The position numbers and the translations under genes were made by a program. This document shows positions 44,074 through 53,950 of a DNA stretch of 64,000 nucleotides, piece after piece. The notes below the pieces were generated by a model that searched no databases, was not told the DNA's origin, and saw nothing but the letters and a program-made list of their open reading frames with translations. The first letter of the stretch is position 1. Each line of letters starts with the position of its first letter. This DNA comes from Triatoma infestans (Eukaryota; Arthropoda; Insecta; Hemiptera; Reduviidae), in contig JAAEAF010001553.1 in assembly GCA_011037195.1 (NCBI GenBank), forward strand, positions 1-64,000, written 5' to 3'.

Positions 44074-45060
44074 TATTTTCTAAAACTTTCACTAACAATG
44101 TGGTAAACAGATAGAATAGACTGTGTAAACGCCGATCACTTGAACTTTACTAACCTCAAAACACAAAGAGTGACTGTAAAATAAAATCATAATATTGCAG
44201 ATTACGTGATCTGACGGCGCCTTTCAATTGGCTGATAGGACATATTTGTATCTGCTTAGAACTAAGCGGGGACATGTTTTTATTTGCTCTGAGCCTGCAT
44301 AATTGAGTATTTATTTTAAATAGGGTATGTATTTTTTTTTTACTGTTTTTAAGTGAATAGAATGGTAGCAGTGACTTTAAAGATTTCAAATGATCTGCTA
44401 ACTCAACATTTTATTTTTATGGAGGCCATTCTGCTTGGAGCCTCCTCAACTGTAATTATGTTTTAAGCCATGGTAAATTTGTGATAATTCTGTGATTGCT
44501 ACTTTTACAACACAGCATTCGGTGAATTTGTTTTTGGAAAAAAAAAACGACGTTATTAATTGATTTTTCTTAGTAAATTTTACTGCAGTCAGTTTCTGGC
44601 TATTAAAATGAATTTTTACGGCTTTTTTTCCATCAAGTTTTATCGTGCACATAATATTGCACAATAGACACATTCCAATAATGTTATCATTTTTTTTTGT
44701 AGCCATTTACAATATTCATCTCTTCGTAACCATTCATTTTTGAATGTACATTCATAGTCACAAGTGTATCTTGTTTTTAGTTTGTTCTGAAGTGTCTGAT
44801 TGTTCTTCTTGTTAGTAACTGGCAGTCCATTTTTTCTCTACACATTTATCTTGAAATAAATTTTATATAAATGTATAAAACATTTTTAAACTAAACTTCA
44901 AAATTTCCAAATTATTATTTTATACACATTCTTTATATTTTCTATTTATAATTTGCTGGTTACTGTAACCATTGAATTATAAATAGTGTAGTAACCATGG
45001 ATTATTGCACTATAATCAATAGAATAGAATTTCTGTTAGTCTATTAAAATCAGTATCAAT
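44074..45060. other. No supported gene; weak BED-like frame
   Basis: About 1 kb of AT-rich DNA between two piggyBacs. A minus-strand frame at 44446-44706 contains CLLCNIMCTIKLDGKKAVKI, which could be a degenerate zinc finger of a hAT-type protein, but nothing else supports it. The right end of the 42136 piggyBac should lie here and was not recognised. Confidence 0.35.
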
Positions 45061-45421
45061 TTAACCCTAGACTACTAGTGTTCACTAAATGTACGTTAGT
45101 GATAGCGATGAGTAAATTTTACTCCCAGGCTTTTATCTTAGTACTTTTTATTTATTTATTTATTTTTTTTATTAAAAGGAAATAATAAAGAGTATCAAAT
45201 TCCATAATTTTATTATAAAAATCCAATTTTATTTAGAATTTTAGAGAAAAAAAATAGAAATCTATAAATGGAATAAAAAATATTAAATTCTGCTTGCTTG
45301 TAATTAAATGCATCTTTAAAAACATATATCCATTAAAAAATTATTCATTTTTTAATAAACTATATAAATTTTCAAATATAATTCATATTGTTTAATCAGA
45401 ACATTGCAAACATTTTTTTGT

Positions 45422-45613
45422 TTAATGCTCTGAACATATTGGTTTGTTGCATTGCAAACAATATGTTGTAGTATATCTCCTTTTAGAGTAGTGACAAAAG
45501 GCACAGTATTTTCTTGGACCTTTCTGACGTGCGGAACATGCAGATGGCTCTGATTCTTTCAGATCTAGCGTAGTTCTGATGATTGACCTAAGCTCAGTGT
45601 TAATTTTAGGCAA
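45422..45613 (-). pseudogene. piggyBac-2 transposase, Cys-rich C-terminus
   Basis: The 63-residue frame ends with CAFCHYSKRRYTTTYCLQCN followed by KPICSEH, the C..C..C..C..C..H pattern of the piggyBac C-terminal cross-brace zinc finger, which binds element ends. The sequence between it and the previous frame (45614-45935) contains the DYNTTKGGVDSFDQ block and the WPLCFFYNMMNIAAINSY block in other frames. Confidence 0.8.
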
Positions 45614-45935
45614 AGCTAGTCGCTGCCTTAGCCACGTCTCCGTTAAGTTCTGTGTGCAACTTCACCATATACTGCAAACGTGACATCGGCTTCAAATTTT
45701 CATTATTGGTGCGACAGAAATTACTGATGTATATAATATAAGAATTAATGGCTGCAATATTCATCATATTGTAAAAAAAAGCATAAAGGCCATCTGTTTG
45801 TTTTTCGGCAACAATTCATATTTTGACACATTTGGTCAAACGAGTCCACACCTCCTTTTGTAGTATTGTAGTCCATAATTATTTCTGGTTTACCAGATTC
45901 TGTATCTATAGCTGCTTCATCATGCAGAGACGAAA

Positions 45936-46193
45936 TTATAGTGTAACTAATTTATTCGCTTTTGCCTTGAAAGATACAGCAGTCATTTCTTTATGAAACA
46001 AAAACATGCTCGAACCTGTATTCCTATTTTTATATTTGATGTCCACAAACTCGGATGGGAATTCCCTTTTGTTTTTTTTAACTGTACCTACTACGGTGAG
46101 GTTTTTGTCCATAAGTGCTGATACCAACGGTATACTTACGAACCAATTATCCATTGCAATATTCCTATTCGTTCCTTCGATTGTGGATATCAA
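45936..46193 (-). pseudogene. piggyBac-2 transposase, third catalytic Asp region
   Basis: The frame reads GTNRNIAMDNWFVSIPLVSA, in which D-N-W/F marks the conserved catalytic Asp, followed by LTVVGTVKKNKREFPSEFVD. The break to the upstream frame is at an A/T-rich homopolymer (about 46196-46209), and the frame ends at 45936 before the next block. Confidence 0.85.
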
Positions 46194-46200
46194 TTTTTTT

Positions 46201-47226
46201 TTACAAAAAAATCGGCAGCTTTGATCCCTTGAGGTACAGAGTACCTTTTCCTAAGTATGGCATTGCATCAATCATATATTTATTCTCGTTGTCACACATC
46301 ATGACTATTTTTATGCCGTATTTGTTTGGTTTTGAGGGTATATACATTCTGAAAGGGCATCGGCCTCGGAAACCAACTAGATGTTCGTCTATTGTGACGT
46401 ACCCACTCGGTATATAATTAGCTCGACGGCTATCCATTAAAATTTCCCAAATTTCAGACACAGCTGCCAACTTAGTCTTTTTTTTTTTCTTTCTTCTCTG
46501 GTGCTCTTTTTCATCAAATCTGAAGCAGCTAATGAGAAAGTTTAAACGTCGTTTTGAAAAAGAAGCACGGTACCTATTTCCGCAAAAAGCGTTATTGAAT
46601 AACAGTTCGGTAGACAAATGATTGTTTTTCAAAGCTGCAGCCAGAATCACTGTTCCTAATAGAGCATCTAACTCATCAGATTTCATATCTTCTACCGTAC
46701 CTTCTTGTTTGGCATATTTTATTTTTCTTCTAGCTATTTCTGAGTTTGTGTGAAGCAAAATTTTTGGTTTTATTCCTTCTGACATAAATAAATTGAAACA
46801 TTTTATAGGATCGTAAACATTTTTAGATGAAGAAGTTGGGCCAGATCGAAAGTTAATAATATTTTTTTTTTTAATTTTGGACGTGCCAGATTTTTGTTTC
46901 GTCCTCCAAACAACAAATCCGTTTTTCCCTTGTATTTCATCCCCTTCAAAATATACCATTAAGTTTGCATTTGATTCTGATTTTTCAGCTGATGATTTTC
47001 GTACTTTTTTTTCTAACGGCTTATCCTGGAAACTGTCTTTGGTTTTTGAAATTTCTTCTGTAATCGATTTTTTGATATCTTCATCTTCGGATATGTATTC
47101 CGGGTCTTCGTCAGATAAATCCTCTTCTTCATGATCTGAATGATCGCTAAATTCATCATCAAACATAGGTTGTGTAAGAAGAGCCAAAATCTCATCTGGA
47201 TCCGTTATAATTCTATTTGGATCCAT
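46201..47226 (-). CDS. piggyBac-2 transposase, N-terminal two thirds
   Basis: The 341-residue frame starts at a good ATG (47226). It has an acidic N-terminus (DEFSDHSDHEEEDLSDEDPE), then FNLFMSEGIKPKILLHTNSE, the SKRRLNFLISCFRFDEKEHQ block, SGYVTIDEHLVGFRGRCPFR (first catalytic Asp in TIDE), YIPSKPNKYGIKIVMMCDNE (second catalytic Asp) and YMIDAMPYLGKG. These are the DDE_Tnp_1_7 blocks in order. It would be a cut-and-paste transposase targeting TTAA, but it stops at a frame break before the third Asp. Confidence 0.9.
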   Translation of the reverse strand: MDPNRIITDPDEILALLTQPMFDDEFSDHSDHEEEDLSDEDPEYISEDEDIKKSITEEISKTKDSFQDKPLEKKVRKSSAEKSESNANLMVYFEGDEIQGKNGFVVWRTKQKSGTSKIKKKNIINFRSGPTSSSKNVYDPIKCFNLFMSEGIKPKILLHTNSEIARRKIKYAKQEGTVEDMKSDELDALLGTVILAAALKNNHLSTELLFNNAFCGNRYRASFSKRRLNFLISCFRFDEKEHQRRKKKKKTKLAAVSEIWEILMDSRRANYIPSGYVTIDEHLVGFRGRCPFRMYIPSKPNKYGIKIVMMCDNENKYMIDAMPYLGKGTLYLKGSKLPIFL

Positions 47227-47594
47227 AATCTAAACAATTTTAAAAAGGTATAATTACTTTTTAAGAAACGACTAGAATACTAAACAAAATAAATAATGAA
47301 GAAAAAGCAAAATAAAGAGTTTTGTAAATAAAATTATCATGAAAATATTGCACATTTAGTAGCAAATATTCTTAATTTAGTAGGGATGAGTCCAAAGTAC
47401 CCACTACTTTTTACTAAAATAATTATAACTTTTGTCTCAACGCGAGTAACAAAACACCTTTTGAATAACAAATTCACAACTATATGAAGGAGGAATAGAA
47501 GGTTGCATTAAGGTTATAACCTTACAAATAAGTAACTAAGATTTAAAATAATATAACCAGTGAGTAAATTTTACTCATGCTAGCAGTTTAGGGG

Positions 47595-47940
47595 TAATTA
47601 CGTGTAAAGTAAGTATATACGCTATTTATTATCAAACAAACGAACTCGGATTATCACATAAGTAGGTACTCCATCAGTCACTGTCAATAGACATCTTGTA
47701 CTGAACAGACAAAAGAGAGAAGACAACGAACTACATAGCACGCTGCACGCAGCCAGCACTGCGCCTGCGCTAGTTGTAATCGTTGGGTCGTTAGGCCACC
47801 GACTACCGCGCTAGCTATAATTTTTTACATATTCAATTTAACTTGAACGACCCGGAGAAATAATAATTAAACCCTGAGCCCGGAGATAACTTACTGAAAT
47901 CCGGAGTCTCCGGGTTAAACCCGGCAAGCCTATATATATA
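47595..47940. other. Intergenic stretch between piggyBac-2 and Gypsy-D
   Basis: No coding signal. It includes a GC-richer patch near 47740-47815 (with GCACGCTGCACGCAGCCAGC) of unknown origin and ends in a TATATATA run that forms the Gypsy-D target site. Confidence 0.4.
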
Positions 47941-48257
47941 AGTTAAATTATTAATGTCTATAGATTTGTTTTTAAAAAAAGATTTTATTTCTTTTAAGTA
48001 CAATCTATATAATTAATAATATTGATACACAAATAATAATGTTAATATTCACTTAACACACTAGTTGGGAACTCTGTGTTCTTTCCCGATGAAAGTACAA
48101 ATTAGAATTGAATTATTAAATTTTCTTCTCTCATATCTAGACTAGTTACATATACAGCAGTAAGGAGGGGGTTTCCTAGTAATGCACATTTGCATTGTTT
48201 CTAGGACTACAGAGTGCTGACGGGAAATTACATTTAATTATGTTATGATCTATAACT
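47941..48257 (-). repeat. Gypsy-D 3' LTR (left in window)
   Basis: 317 bp, about 98-99% identical by eye to 57759-58073. TATA immediately outside and the purine tract immediately inside. Confidence 0.95.
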
Positions 48258-48450
48258 CCTCCCCCTTTAAATTCGACTTCCCCTAGGAAGAATGAAAATA
48301 CAAATCAATCAATTATTTTACCCATACAATTTCTTTATGCAATAATTCCTATTTACTATTCTTATATACTAATTAATTGTACAATACTTTCTTATACTTA
48401 TAATTCTTATTTACTAATTCTAATACATTTGGATACAAATTCTGTAAAAC

Positions 48451-49983
48451 TTAAATATTAATTGTGAATTGATTTTCTTCAGTATTGTTTACAGGTGGTT
48501 TAGGCTTTTTTAATCTGAGTTTAAGTTTAAATGGTTTAAATTTACATATTAGGTAAACAGTAATACTAATGATGTTAATAACAATACAACATATGATTAT
48601 TATCCACAAATAATTATCATTGTTATTTCTCTTACTTTCTCTTATAGGGATTACAGGATTTAAAGATATGTCTTGAAGTGTGAATTTCTTGAGGTGGATT
48701 TCCATTTCGGGAGTTCTCTGTTGGGTTAGATTAAAGTTGATAGTTGGAAGTATACGATGATGTCCATTCGTGTGTGACAGGTGAATCAGCTTGTTACCTT
48801 TGTAATAAACAGTGGCTTCTTCAGTTTTCATAAGATATATGCCATGTATTGTCTTTGTTTCCGAATCTTCTTTTTCAACAATTAAAATTTTGTCTGGTTG
48901 TGTGAATATGATCAGATATTGGTTTATTTCCTTTATAAGTTCAATATGGTTTTCTTTTATGTAGAGTTTAACAAAGCTGCAGTTATATGGTGATTCTTGT
49001 AGGATTATTCCACTCTCGCATCTTGAGTGGTGGTTGGATAAGTCACTTTCGAAACATTGATAAAATTTGTCCGTCTGTTTGCAGTTATTATTTAAAGGTA
49101 TTATTACACTGTCATCGACTGTTTTTAATACATATTTATTCTCAGGAATAACCGTAACATATTGTGATTCGAATTTTGAGGGAATTGAATATAATTTAAA
49201 TATTTCATATTTAACTTTAGAATTTATAGGTATATCTAAACTGTAAATAATTTTCCCAAAGTGAATTTCACATTGTACTGTAATTAAATACTCATAAGCT
49301 AAAACATTTTCAAACTTAACTTCTATAGGCATTTGTTCCTTATAGTATTGAGAAATTTTTTCAAGTTCATGATAGAGGTCATGGGTGGTTATTATGCTTG
49401 GATGTAGGGACTTCAATTTGCAGAATGTTATAGAGTTTTCTACATCTTGCAACGTATTTAATATCAAGTTATATAAAATTTGTAACTGGTTAAGGGTCTC
49501 TTTTACAATATTTATATCCATTCTATAATTAATGGTTCTACTAAGTTCTAAGATTCTATACTCTAATTCCTCGCCGTTAAATCTTATCGTTTGTATTGCT
49601 TCTTTAAAATTATCAATAATATTTTGATTAATAGAGTATTGCTTACTAAGTTGATTTTGGAACTTTCGCTCGTTTTCTCTTAGATTTTCAATTAATTGTT
49701 CAAATTTTTCACCGTCAGAGTTATCCAAATTTCCCGTAATAGCTTTTATTATACTTCCGAGCCCGTTAACGATCCCTCTTTTACTTCTATTACTTGAGTG
49801 AATCTTAATGTTGTTAATTTTATCTAATACAGCATTTTTTGTATAGTTGAGCACGTTAAAGGAAGTTTCCAACTCTTCATAAATAGTAATATTCTGTTTG
49901 GTGTATAGGATAACTTTGGTGTACTGATTTTCTAATAGTTCAACTTCTAAATATAAGTCTGTAAGGTTGTAATAATGTATCAA
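48451..49983 (-). CDS. Gypsy-D envelope (errantivirus Env), open frame
   Basis: The 510-residue open frame has a furin-type site (Arg66-Ser-Lys-Arg69) followed by GIVNGLGSIIKAITGNLDNS, the fusion-peptide-like block of insect errantivirus Env/baculovirus F proteins. A long coiled region follows, then paired Cys blocks (CKQTDKFYQCF, CESGIILQESPYNC), and a transmembrane segment at about residues 461-485 (WIIIICCIVINIISITVYLI) with a short basic tail. The frame is open upstream to about 50050, where it reads AGILPIKQGP. The first residues and signal peptide are likely added by splicing, so the start given here (a TTG codon) is not real. It would be a membrane fusion glycoprotein; it is the only intact env in the window. 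Confidence 0.88.
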   Translation of the reverse strand: MIHYYNLTDLYLEVELLENQYTKVILYTKQNITIYEELETSFNVLNYTKNAVLDKINNIKIHSSNRSKRGIVNGLGSIIKAITGNLDNSDGEKFEQLIENLRENERKFQNQLSKQYSINQNIIDNFKEAIQTIRFNGEELEYRILELSRTINYRMDINIVKETLNQLQILYNLILNTLQDVENSITFCKLKSLHPSIITTHDLYHELEKISQYYKEQMPIEVKFENVLAYEYLITVQCEIHFGKIIYSLDIPINSKVKYEIFKLYSIPSKFESQYVTVIPENKYVLKTVDDSVIIPLNNNCKQTDKFYQCFESDLSNHHSRCESGIILQESPYNCSFVKLYIKENHIELIKEINQYLIIFTQPDKILIVEKEDSETKTIHGIYLMKTEEATVYYKGNKLIHLSHTNGHHRILPTINFNLTQQRTPEMEIHLKKFTLQDISLNPVIPIRESKRNNNDNYLWIIIICCIVINIISITVYLICKFKPFKLKLRLKKPKPPVNNTEENQFTINI

Positions 49984-50057
49984 AGTATGTGTTTTTTGTT
50001 GAAGCTTAGCAGGACCTTGTTTTATGGGTAGGATGCCTGCATTTATGCTGATATCCT

Positions 50058-50900
50058 TTAATATTGTCCCTCTTGTGACGTAGAAGGACCTGGAAAATCA
50101 TGAGAATTTTCATTTAATTTTCTTGGTCTTTGCACATTAGACAAATGTATTTTTTCTTGGGTGTTATGATACTTGGGATTTATCTCGGCTGTTTTTAAAG
50201 TTTTATTTAGTGATTTTAATTTTTGTTTCGTGTATTTGTTCTTTGTTTTACTTTGTTTTTGTTTGTTTTTTACAAATATTTCCTGTGGGAAATCAGGAGC
50301 CTCTTCCCTGTTTTGATTTATTTTATTTATAACTTTCTCTTTAGATATAGAATTGATTTCATTTATTTTCTGGTAAATTAACTTTGTCTTTTCTTTGTGA
50401 TTATTTATATAATCGTTGAGAATTTGTGTTTCAAGGTCGGCAGCAAATGGGGTGTCGTTCCCGATATGACCATTAATTATATCTATTGGTTTTAATTTAG
50501 TGATGGAGTGGATTGTATTATTATAGGCCAGAATGGCAAGCCTAACTTTATTGCCGATTGAATCTTTTTTGTATGCATCTTGGTTGTTAAATAATCTAAT
50601 GTGTTCTATTATTGTTGAGTGTAGTCGTTCTACTGGGCCGTTCGACTCTGGGTGTTGTGAACTTGTAAAATGGACTTGAATTTTGTGTAGGGATAATAAT
50701 TCTTTGACTAAAGAATTATTAAACTCCGTTCCATTATCGCAAATGATTTTATTCGGGAGGTTATGACGCGAAAAGAACTTAATTAATTTATTCACTATTT
50801 CAATTGCTTGTCCTGACTTTAATTTATATGCCTGCGCGTATCTAGAAAATGTGTCGATTAAAGTTAAGAATTTAGTTTTTTCAAATGTTACTGTATCCAT
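50058..50900 (-). CDS. Gypsy-D integrase catalytic core and C-terminus
   Basis: The 280-residue frame has all three DDE residues: Asp2 (MDTVTFEKTK), Asp55 (IICDNGTEFNN) and Glu91 (ESNGPVERLHSTIIEH), with the expected 35-residue spacing between the second and third. The C-terminus is Lys/Gln-rich (KNKQKQSKTKNKYTKQKLKS) and ends near the env start. One stop codon at about 50964 separates it from the zinc-binding part in the upstream frame. It would insert the element cDNA. Confidence 0.88.
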   Translation of the reverse strand: MDTVTFEKTKFLTLIDTFSRYAQAYKLKSGQAIEIVNKLIKFFSRHNLPNKIICDNGTEFNNSLVKELLSLHKIQVHFTSSQHPESNGPVERLHSTIIEHIRLFNNQDAYKKDSIGNKVRLAILAYNNTIHSITKLKPIDIINGHIGNDTPFAADLETQILNDYINNHKEKTKLIYQKINEINSISKEKVINKINQNREEAPDFPQEIFVKNKQKQSKTKNKYTKQKLKSLNKTLKTAEINPKYHNTQEKIHLSNVQRPRKLNENSHDFPGPSTSQEGQY

Positions 50901-50963
50901 ATGAATTATCTCAAATGGCTTATTAGGATTAGGGGTAATATTAAGTTTAAGCTTTAAAGGTTT

Positions 50964-52551
50964 TTATTTTGTTAGTTTACATACTTCACATTTATTGATG
51001 AAGTTCTGAACATATTTTCTTAGATTAGGCCAATAATAAACATTTTTTATTCTTTCCTCGGTTTCATCAATGCCGCGATGATTAGTTTTACTTGTGTGGT
51101 ACTTATCAATTATTTCCATAATTTCTTCCTCATCTACAACGTCTATTAATTTTTTTGTGTTTCTTACCAAATTGATTTCCGAATCTTTGAAATGTCTTGC
51201 CATTATGGAATAAAATTCTTCATATATATCGTTTTCAAAATATATTGAATATTTTATTTTAGGGGCTATGTAATTTTTTATAAATTCTACAATATCCAAT
51301 TCGAAATTGGATTTTGAAATTTGAACTATTATTCTTTTTTTCTGTCCGGGTAAATTTAATATTTTTGGTTTAGTAGGGCTATGTTCAACGGTTGAAACAA
51401 TTATTTGATTTTGCCCGGTATTAACTGGACCTTCAACTATGGGTATAGAAATTATTGTGTTACCTTCACTATTAGAATGAACGGTATTTCCGTCTGTTTC
51501 GTCGTTGTCTATATTTTCATTATTGTCTTCGAGTTCGTCAAAGTTTACAATTAGAGATTGAGTCTCAATTTGATCATTATTTCCGAGCACTTCTTCCGCG
51601 ATGGAAGGGTGTTCTGTGAAAAATTGATTTAACATTTCATCTATTTCATTGTCACCAGTGTTAGCTTCATTCATGTTTAATTCGATACGCGATAATGCAT
51701 CGGCGACTTTGTTTTCCGAAACTTTTTTATATTTAATCTCGTAGTCATACTCTTCCAATTTTAAACGCCATCTCATCAACTTCGAATTAGGCTCCTTAAT
51801 TGAAAATAACCATTGCAATGGCTTATGATCGCAATAGATTTTAAAATGCCTACCATAAATGTAAGGCCTGAAATGTTTAGTGGCCCATACGACCGCCAAT
51901 AACTCTTTCTCAATGGTTGAAAGGTGCGATTCTGATTCATTTAGGGTCCTACTTGCATAAGCAATAGGGAGGTCCGCATTGTTGAAATTTTGACTGAGTA
52001 CGGCTCCTATGGCCACATTACTCGCGTCAGTCGTTAAGTGGAATGTCTTCGAAAAATCCGGGTATTGGAGAATCGGATTGTTGCTTAAAACATTTTTGCA
52101 TTTATTAAAGCACTCTATATAATCTGGGTCTTTAATATTAATTTCTGAATTCTTCTTAAGGCATTTGGTAAATGGTTTAGTTAATTGAGCAAAATTTGGA
52201 ATAAATCGTCTATAGTAACCTAGCAATCCTAGGAATGATTTAATTTCTTTCTCTGTTTTGGGGATTGGAAAATTCTGGGTACACTGAATTTTTTCGGGAT
52301 TTGGTTTGACGCCTTCGGGTGTCACTACATGCCCTAAATAGGCAACCTCCTTTTTACAAAATTCGGTTTTATCCAATTGAACTTTAAAATTGGTTTCTTT
52401 TAGTCTGGTAAATACAAGTTTCAAATTATTAATATGCTCTTGTAGACTTGAGCTGAAAACAAGAATATCATCTAAATAAACTATTACGTTATCCAATCCT
52501 CTGAGGACGTTATCCATTACGCGTTGAAATGTGGGGGGACTGTTCTTTAGT
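50964..52551 (-). CDS. Gypsy-D RT second half, RNase H and integrase zinc domain
   Basis: After the virus junction the frame resumes with KNSPPTFQRVMDNVLRG, the active site VIVYLDDILVFSS, FKVQLDKTEFCKKEVAYLGH, RNase H (FHLTTDASNVAIGAVLSQNF and HFKIYCDHKPLQWLFSIKEP, ending ADALSRIEL) and an acidic tether. It ends with the H2C2 domain (YHTSKTNHRGIDETEERIKN then CEVCKLTK). The computed frame runs to 52727, but its first 58 residues come from viral DNA. All RNase H catalytic residues appear present. The protease and front RT are on the other side of the insert (55031-56251). Confidence 0.92.
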
Positions 52552-53052
52552 CTACAAGAGCATATTACGTCGCGCATAATAACTCGCTTCGAAATGCAAT
52601 GTTCTTTCTGCCCCAATTTCTCTAAGATAATTAACGCACCCAGCGATGTTGTAACTATCAATATAAGGGTGTGGAGTATCCAATTTAATTCCTCCATTTG
52701 TGTATTTAATGCACTTTGATGTAACATGATAACTAGAAAACTTATGTGGTTTTACAATCGTAACGCAGTCCAAATAACGTTTTAATTCAAGTAATTTTTC
52801 TAAATTTCTCGTTGAAATTGAATGCGGATTTAATATCTTAATACATTGACCAAGTCCTCTGAATGAGTAATTATTGATATATATAAAACAAGCTAGTTTT
52901 AACCTATTTACATATATATTTTGGTTTGCACAAAGAAGTAACCACTTGAAATAAAATGGCCAATCGTGAAAATTATTTAGATTTGTCAAAATTGTACAGC
53001 AAATTCGCACCCACTTGTCTTGATCAAATTCTGCTTGCATCTGAAAGTACAT
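52552..53052 (-). CDS. Unknown viral ORF of about 166 aa (CRESS insert)
   Basis: From an ATG at 53052 the frame stays open to a stop formed exactly at the insert edge. In the circular unit the stop would also occur there, as TAA, so the frame ends at the same residue with either context. The protein has a basic/aromatic character with no motif I recognise: AEFDQDKWVRICCTILTNLN near the N-terminus, ISTRNLEKLLELKRYLDC in the middle, IAGCVNYLREIGAERTLHFE near the C-terminus. No signal peptide or clear membrane span. Same strand as Rep and capsid and just 29 nt after the capsid stop. It might be a movement, replication-enhancer or host-interaction protein, but that is speculation. An open frame this long in AT-rich DNA, and its in-series position, argue that it is real. 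Confidence 0.55.
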   Translation of the reverse strand: MYFQMQAEFDQDKWVRICCTILTNLNNFHDWPFYFKWLLLCANQNIYVNRLKLACFIYINNYSFRGLGQCIKILNPHSISTRNLEKLLELKRYLDCVTIVKPHKFSSYHVTSKCIKYTNGGIKLDTPHPYIDSYNIAGCVNYLREIGAERTLHFEASYYARRNMLL

Positions 53053-53081
53053 GGAAAACCAAAATAAAAACAACTAATAAT

Positions 53082-53948
53082 TTAAAACGGTTTATTGTAG
53101 TTCAAACCAGCAAATTTAATAGTATAATACACTTTAACTTCCATGGTGCAGTATTGTCCAGATAATCGAAATTGATCATCCTTCATAGCTGGAGGAATTA
53201 AGTTTGGTTGTAATCGACCGTAAAGTAAGTTTGGAACTCTTTTTGCTCCCATTTTAAATAACCACTGCAAAAATTGATCAGAATTATGCCACCAAAAAAA
53301 ATCTGTGTTTATATACTTTTCACAGCACGGGTAATATCTTGTAACAAACTGAGTCCTTGGTTTAATATGTTTTTGATATTTTGAAACTATATCAACACCG
53401 TCACCAATATCTCTATAACTCATAACAGTGTCATCCAAAGTACATGTTCCAACTCTAAAATACTGCATAGTGGCATTTAAAAGTGGATGCTCTTCAAGTA
53501 AAATGTCTTCCAAATTATCAATTTCAGTTGTAGTTTGTCCTGTCTGTAATGCATATCTGTCAACATAATATTTAGCAATACTGGCCTTTACATCAGCACT
53601 GACTGTCTTATCAGCAACAACCATTATAGAATTAGGTTCTAAATGTGTCAGTACTTGAGTAACCTTATACAACTTAAACTTGTTATACCGTTGTAACAGA
53701 TTTAAAATTTCTGGATTCAAACCCCAGTCATTAGGATCTGTAGTCTCTCGTGTTGGAGCCCCATATGGATAATTCATGCATTGGTATTCTTCGAACTTCT
53801 CGCCATATCCATACAAACTTAATAAACTCCCAACCTTGCTAAACTTATGTGTAAAGTATAAAACTGGTTTGTAGTTAAATGTACCTATGTATCGTCTAGG
53901 AATTCTTCTGTAGTAACGTCTCCTATTATAATGTCGTCTGTAGTACAT
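53082..53948 (-). CDS. Putative CRESS virus capsid protein
   Basis: The 288-residue frame starts at ATG 53948, two nucleotides after the Rep stop, and ends at 53082. Its first 20 residues are extremely Arg/Tyr-rich (YYRRHYNRRRYYRRIPRRY), the positively charged arm that binds DNA and directs nuclear entry in circovirus-type capsid proteins. The rest has no Cys cluster and is rich in aromatic and polar residues, compatible with a jelly-roll shell protein (for example LYFTHKFSKVGSLLSLYGYG and, near the end, YCTMEVKVYYTIKFAGLNYN, which looks like a terminal beta strand). Assignment is from the arm, size, and position next to Rep; no sequence motif is diagnostic. The frame is intact. Confidence 0.78.
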   Translation of the reverse strand: MYYRRHYNRRRYYRRIPRRYIGTFNYKPVLYFTHKFSKVGSLLSLYGYGEKFEEYQCMNYPYGAPTRETTDPNDWGLNPEILNLLQRYNKFKLYKVTQVLTHLEPNSIMVVADKTVSADVKASIAKYYVDRYALQTGQTTTEIDNLEDILLEEHPLLNATMQYFRVGTCTLDDTVMSYRDIGDGVDIVSKYQKHIKPRTQFVTRYYPCCEKYINTDFFWWHNSDQFLQWLFKMGAKRVPNLLYGRLQPNLIPPAMKDDQFRLSGQYCTMEVKVYYTIKFAGLNYNKPF

Positions 53949-53950
53949 AA

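Larger units (their letters stand above)
45065..47594 (-). mobile_element. piggyBac-2, near full length with recognisable ends
   Basis: The left end is TTAA (45061-45064) then CCCTAGACTACTAGTG, and a GAGTAAATTTTACTC palindrome near 45109. The right end, inverted, is TTACCCCTAAACTGCTAGC, also with a TGAGTAAATTTTACTC palindrome (about 47560-47577). Length is about 2.53 kb, the usual piggyBac size. The flanking right TTAA has decayed to TAAT. The transposase is in three frames, so the copy is defective but the best preserved piggyBac here. Confidence 0.85.

Noticed and set aside
52553..52560. TACAAGAG repeats read as a target-site duplication of the viral insert
   Set aside because: Placing the 8 bp between the flanks would put a stop in the conserved MPFGLKN block of RT. 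The bases belong to the virus unit instead.
52956..53165. Plus-strand frame of 69 aa in the viral insert
   Set aside because: It overlaps both the capsid 3' end and the longer minus-strand ORF; shorter and without motifs. It stays possible but is less supported than the same-strand ORF.
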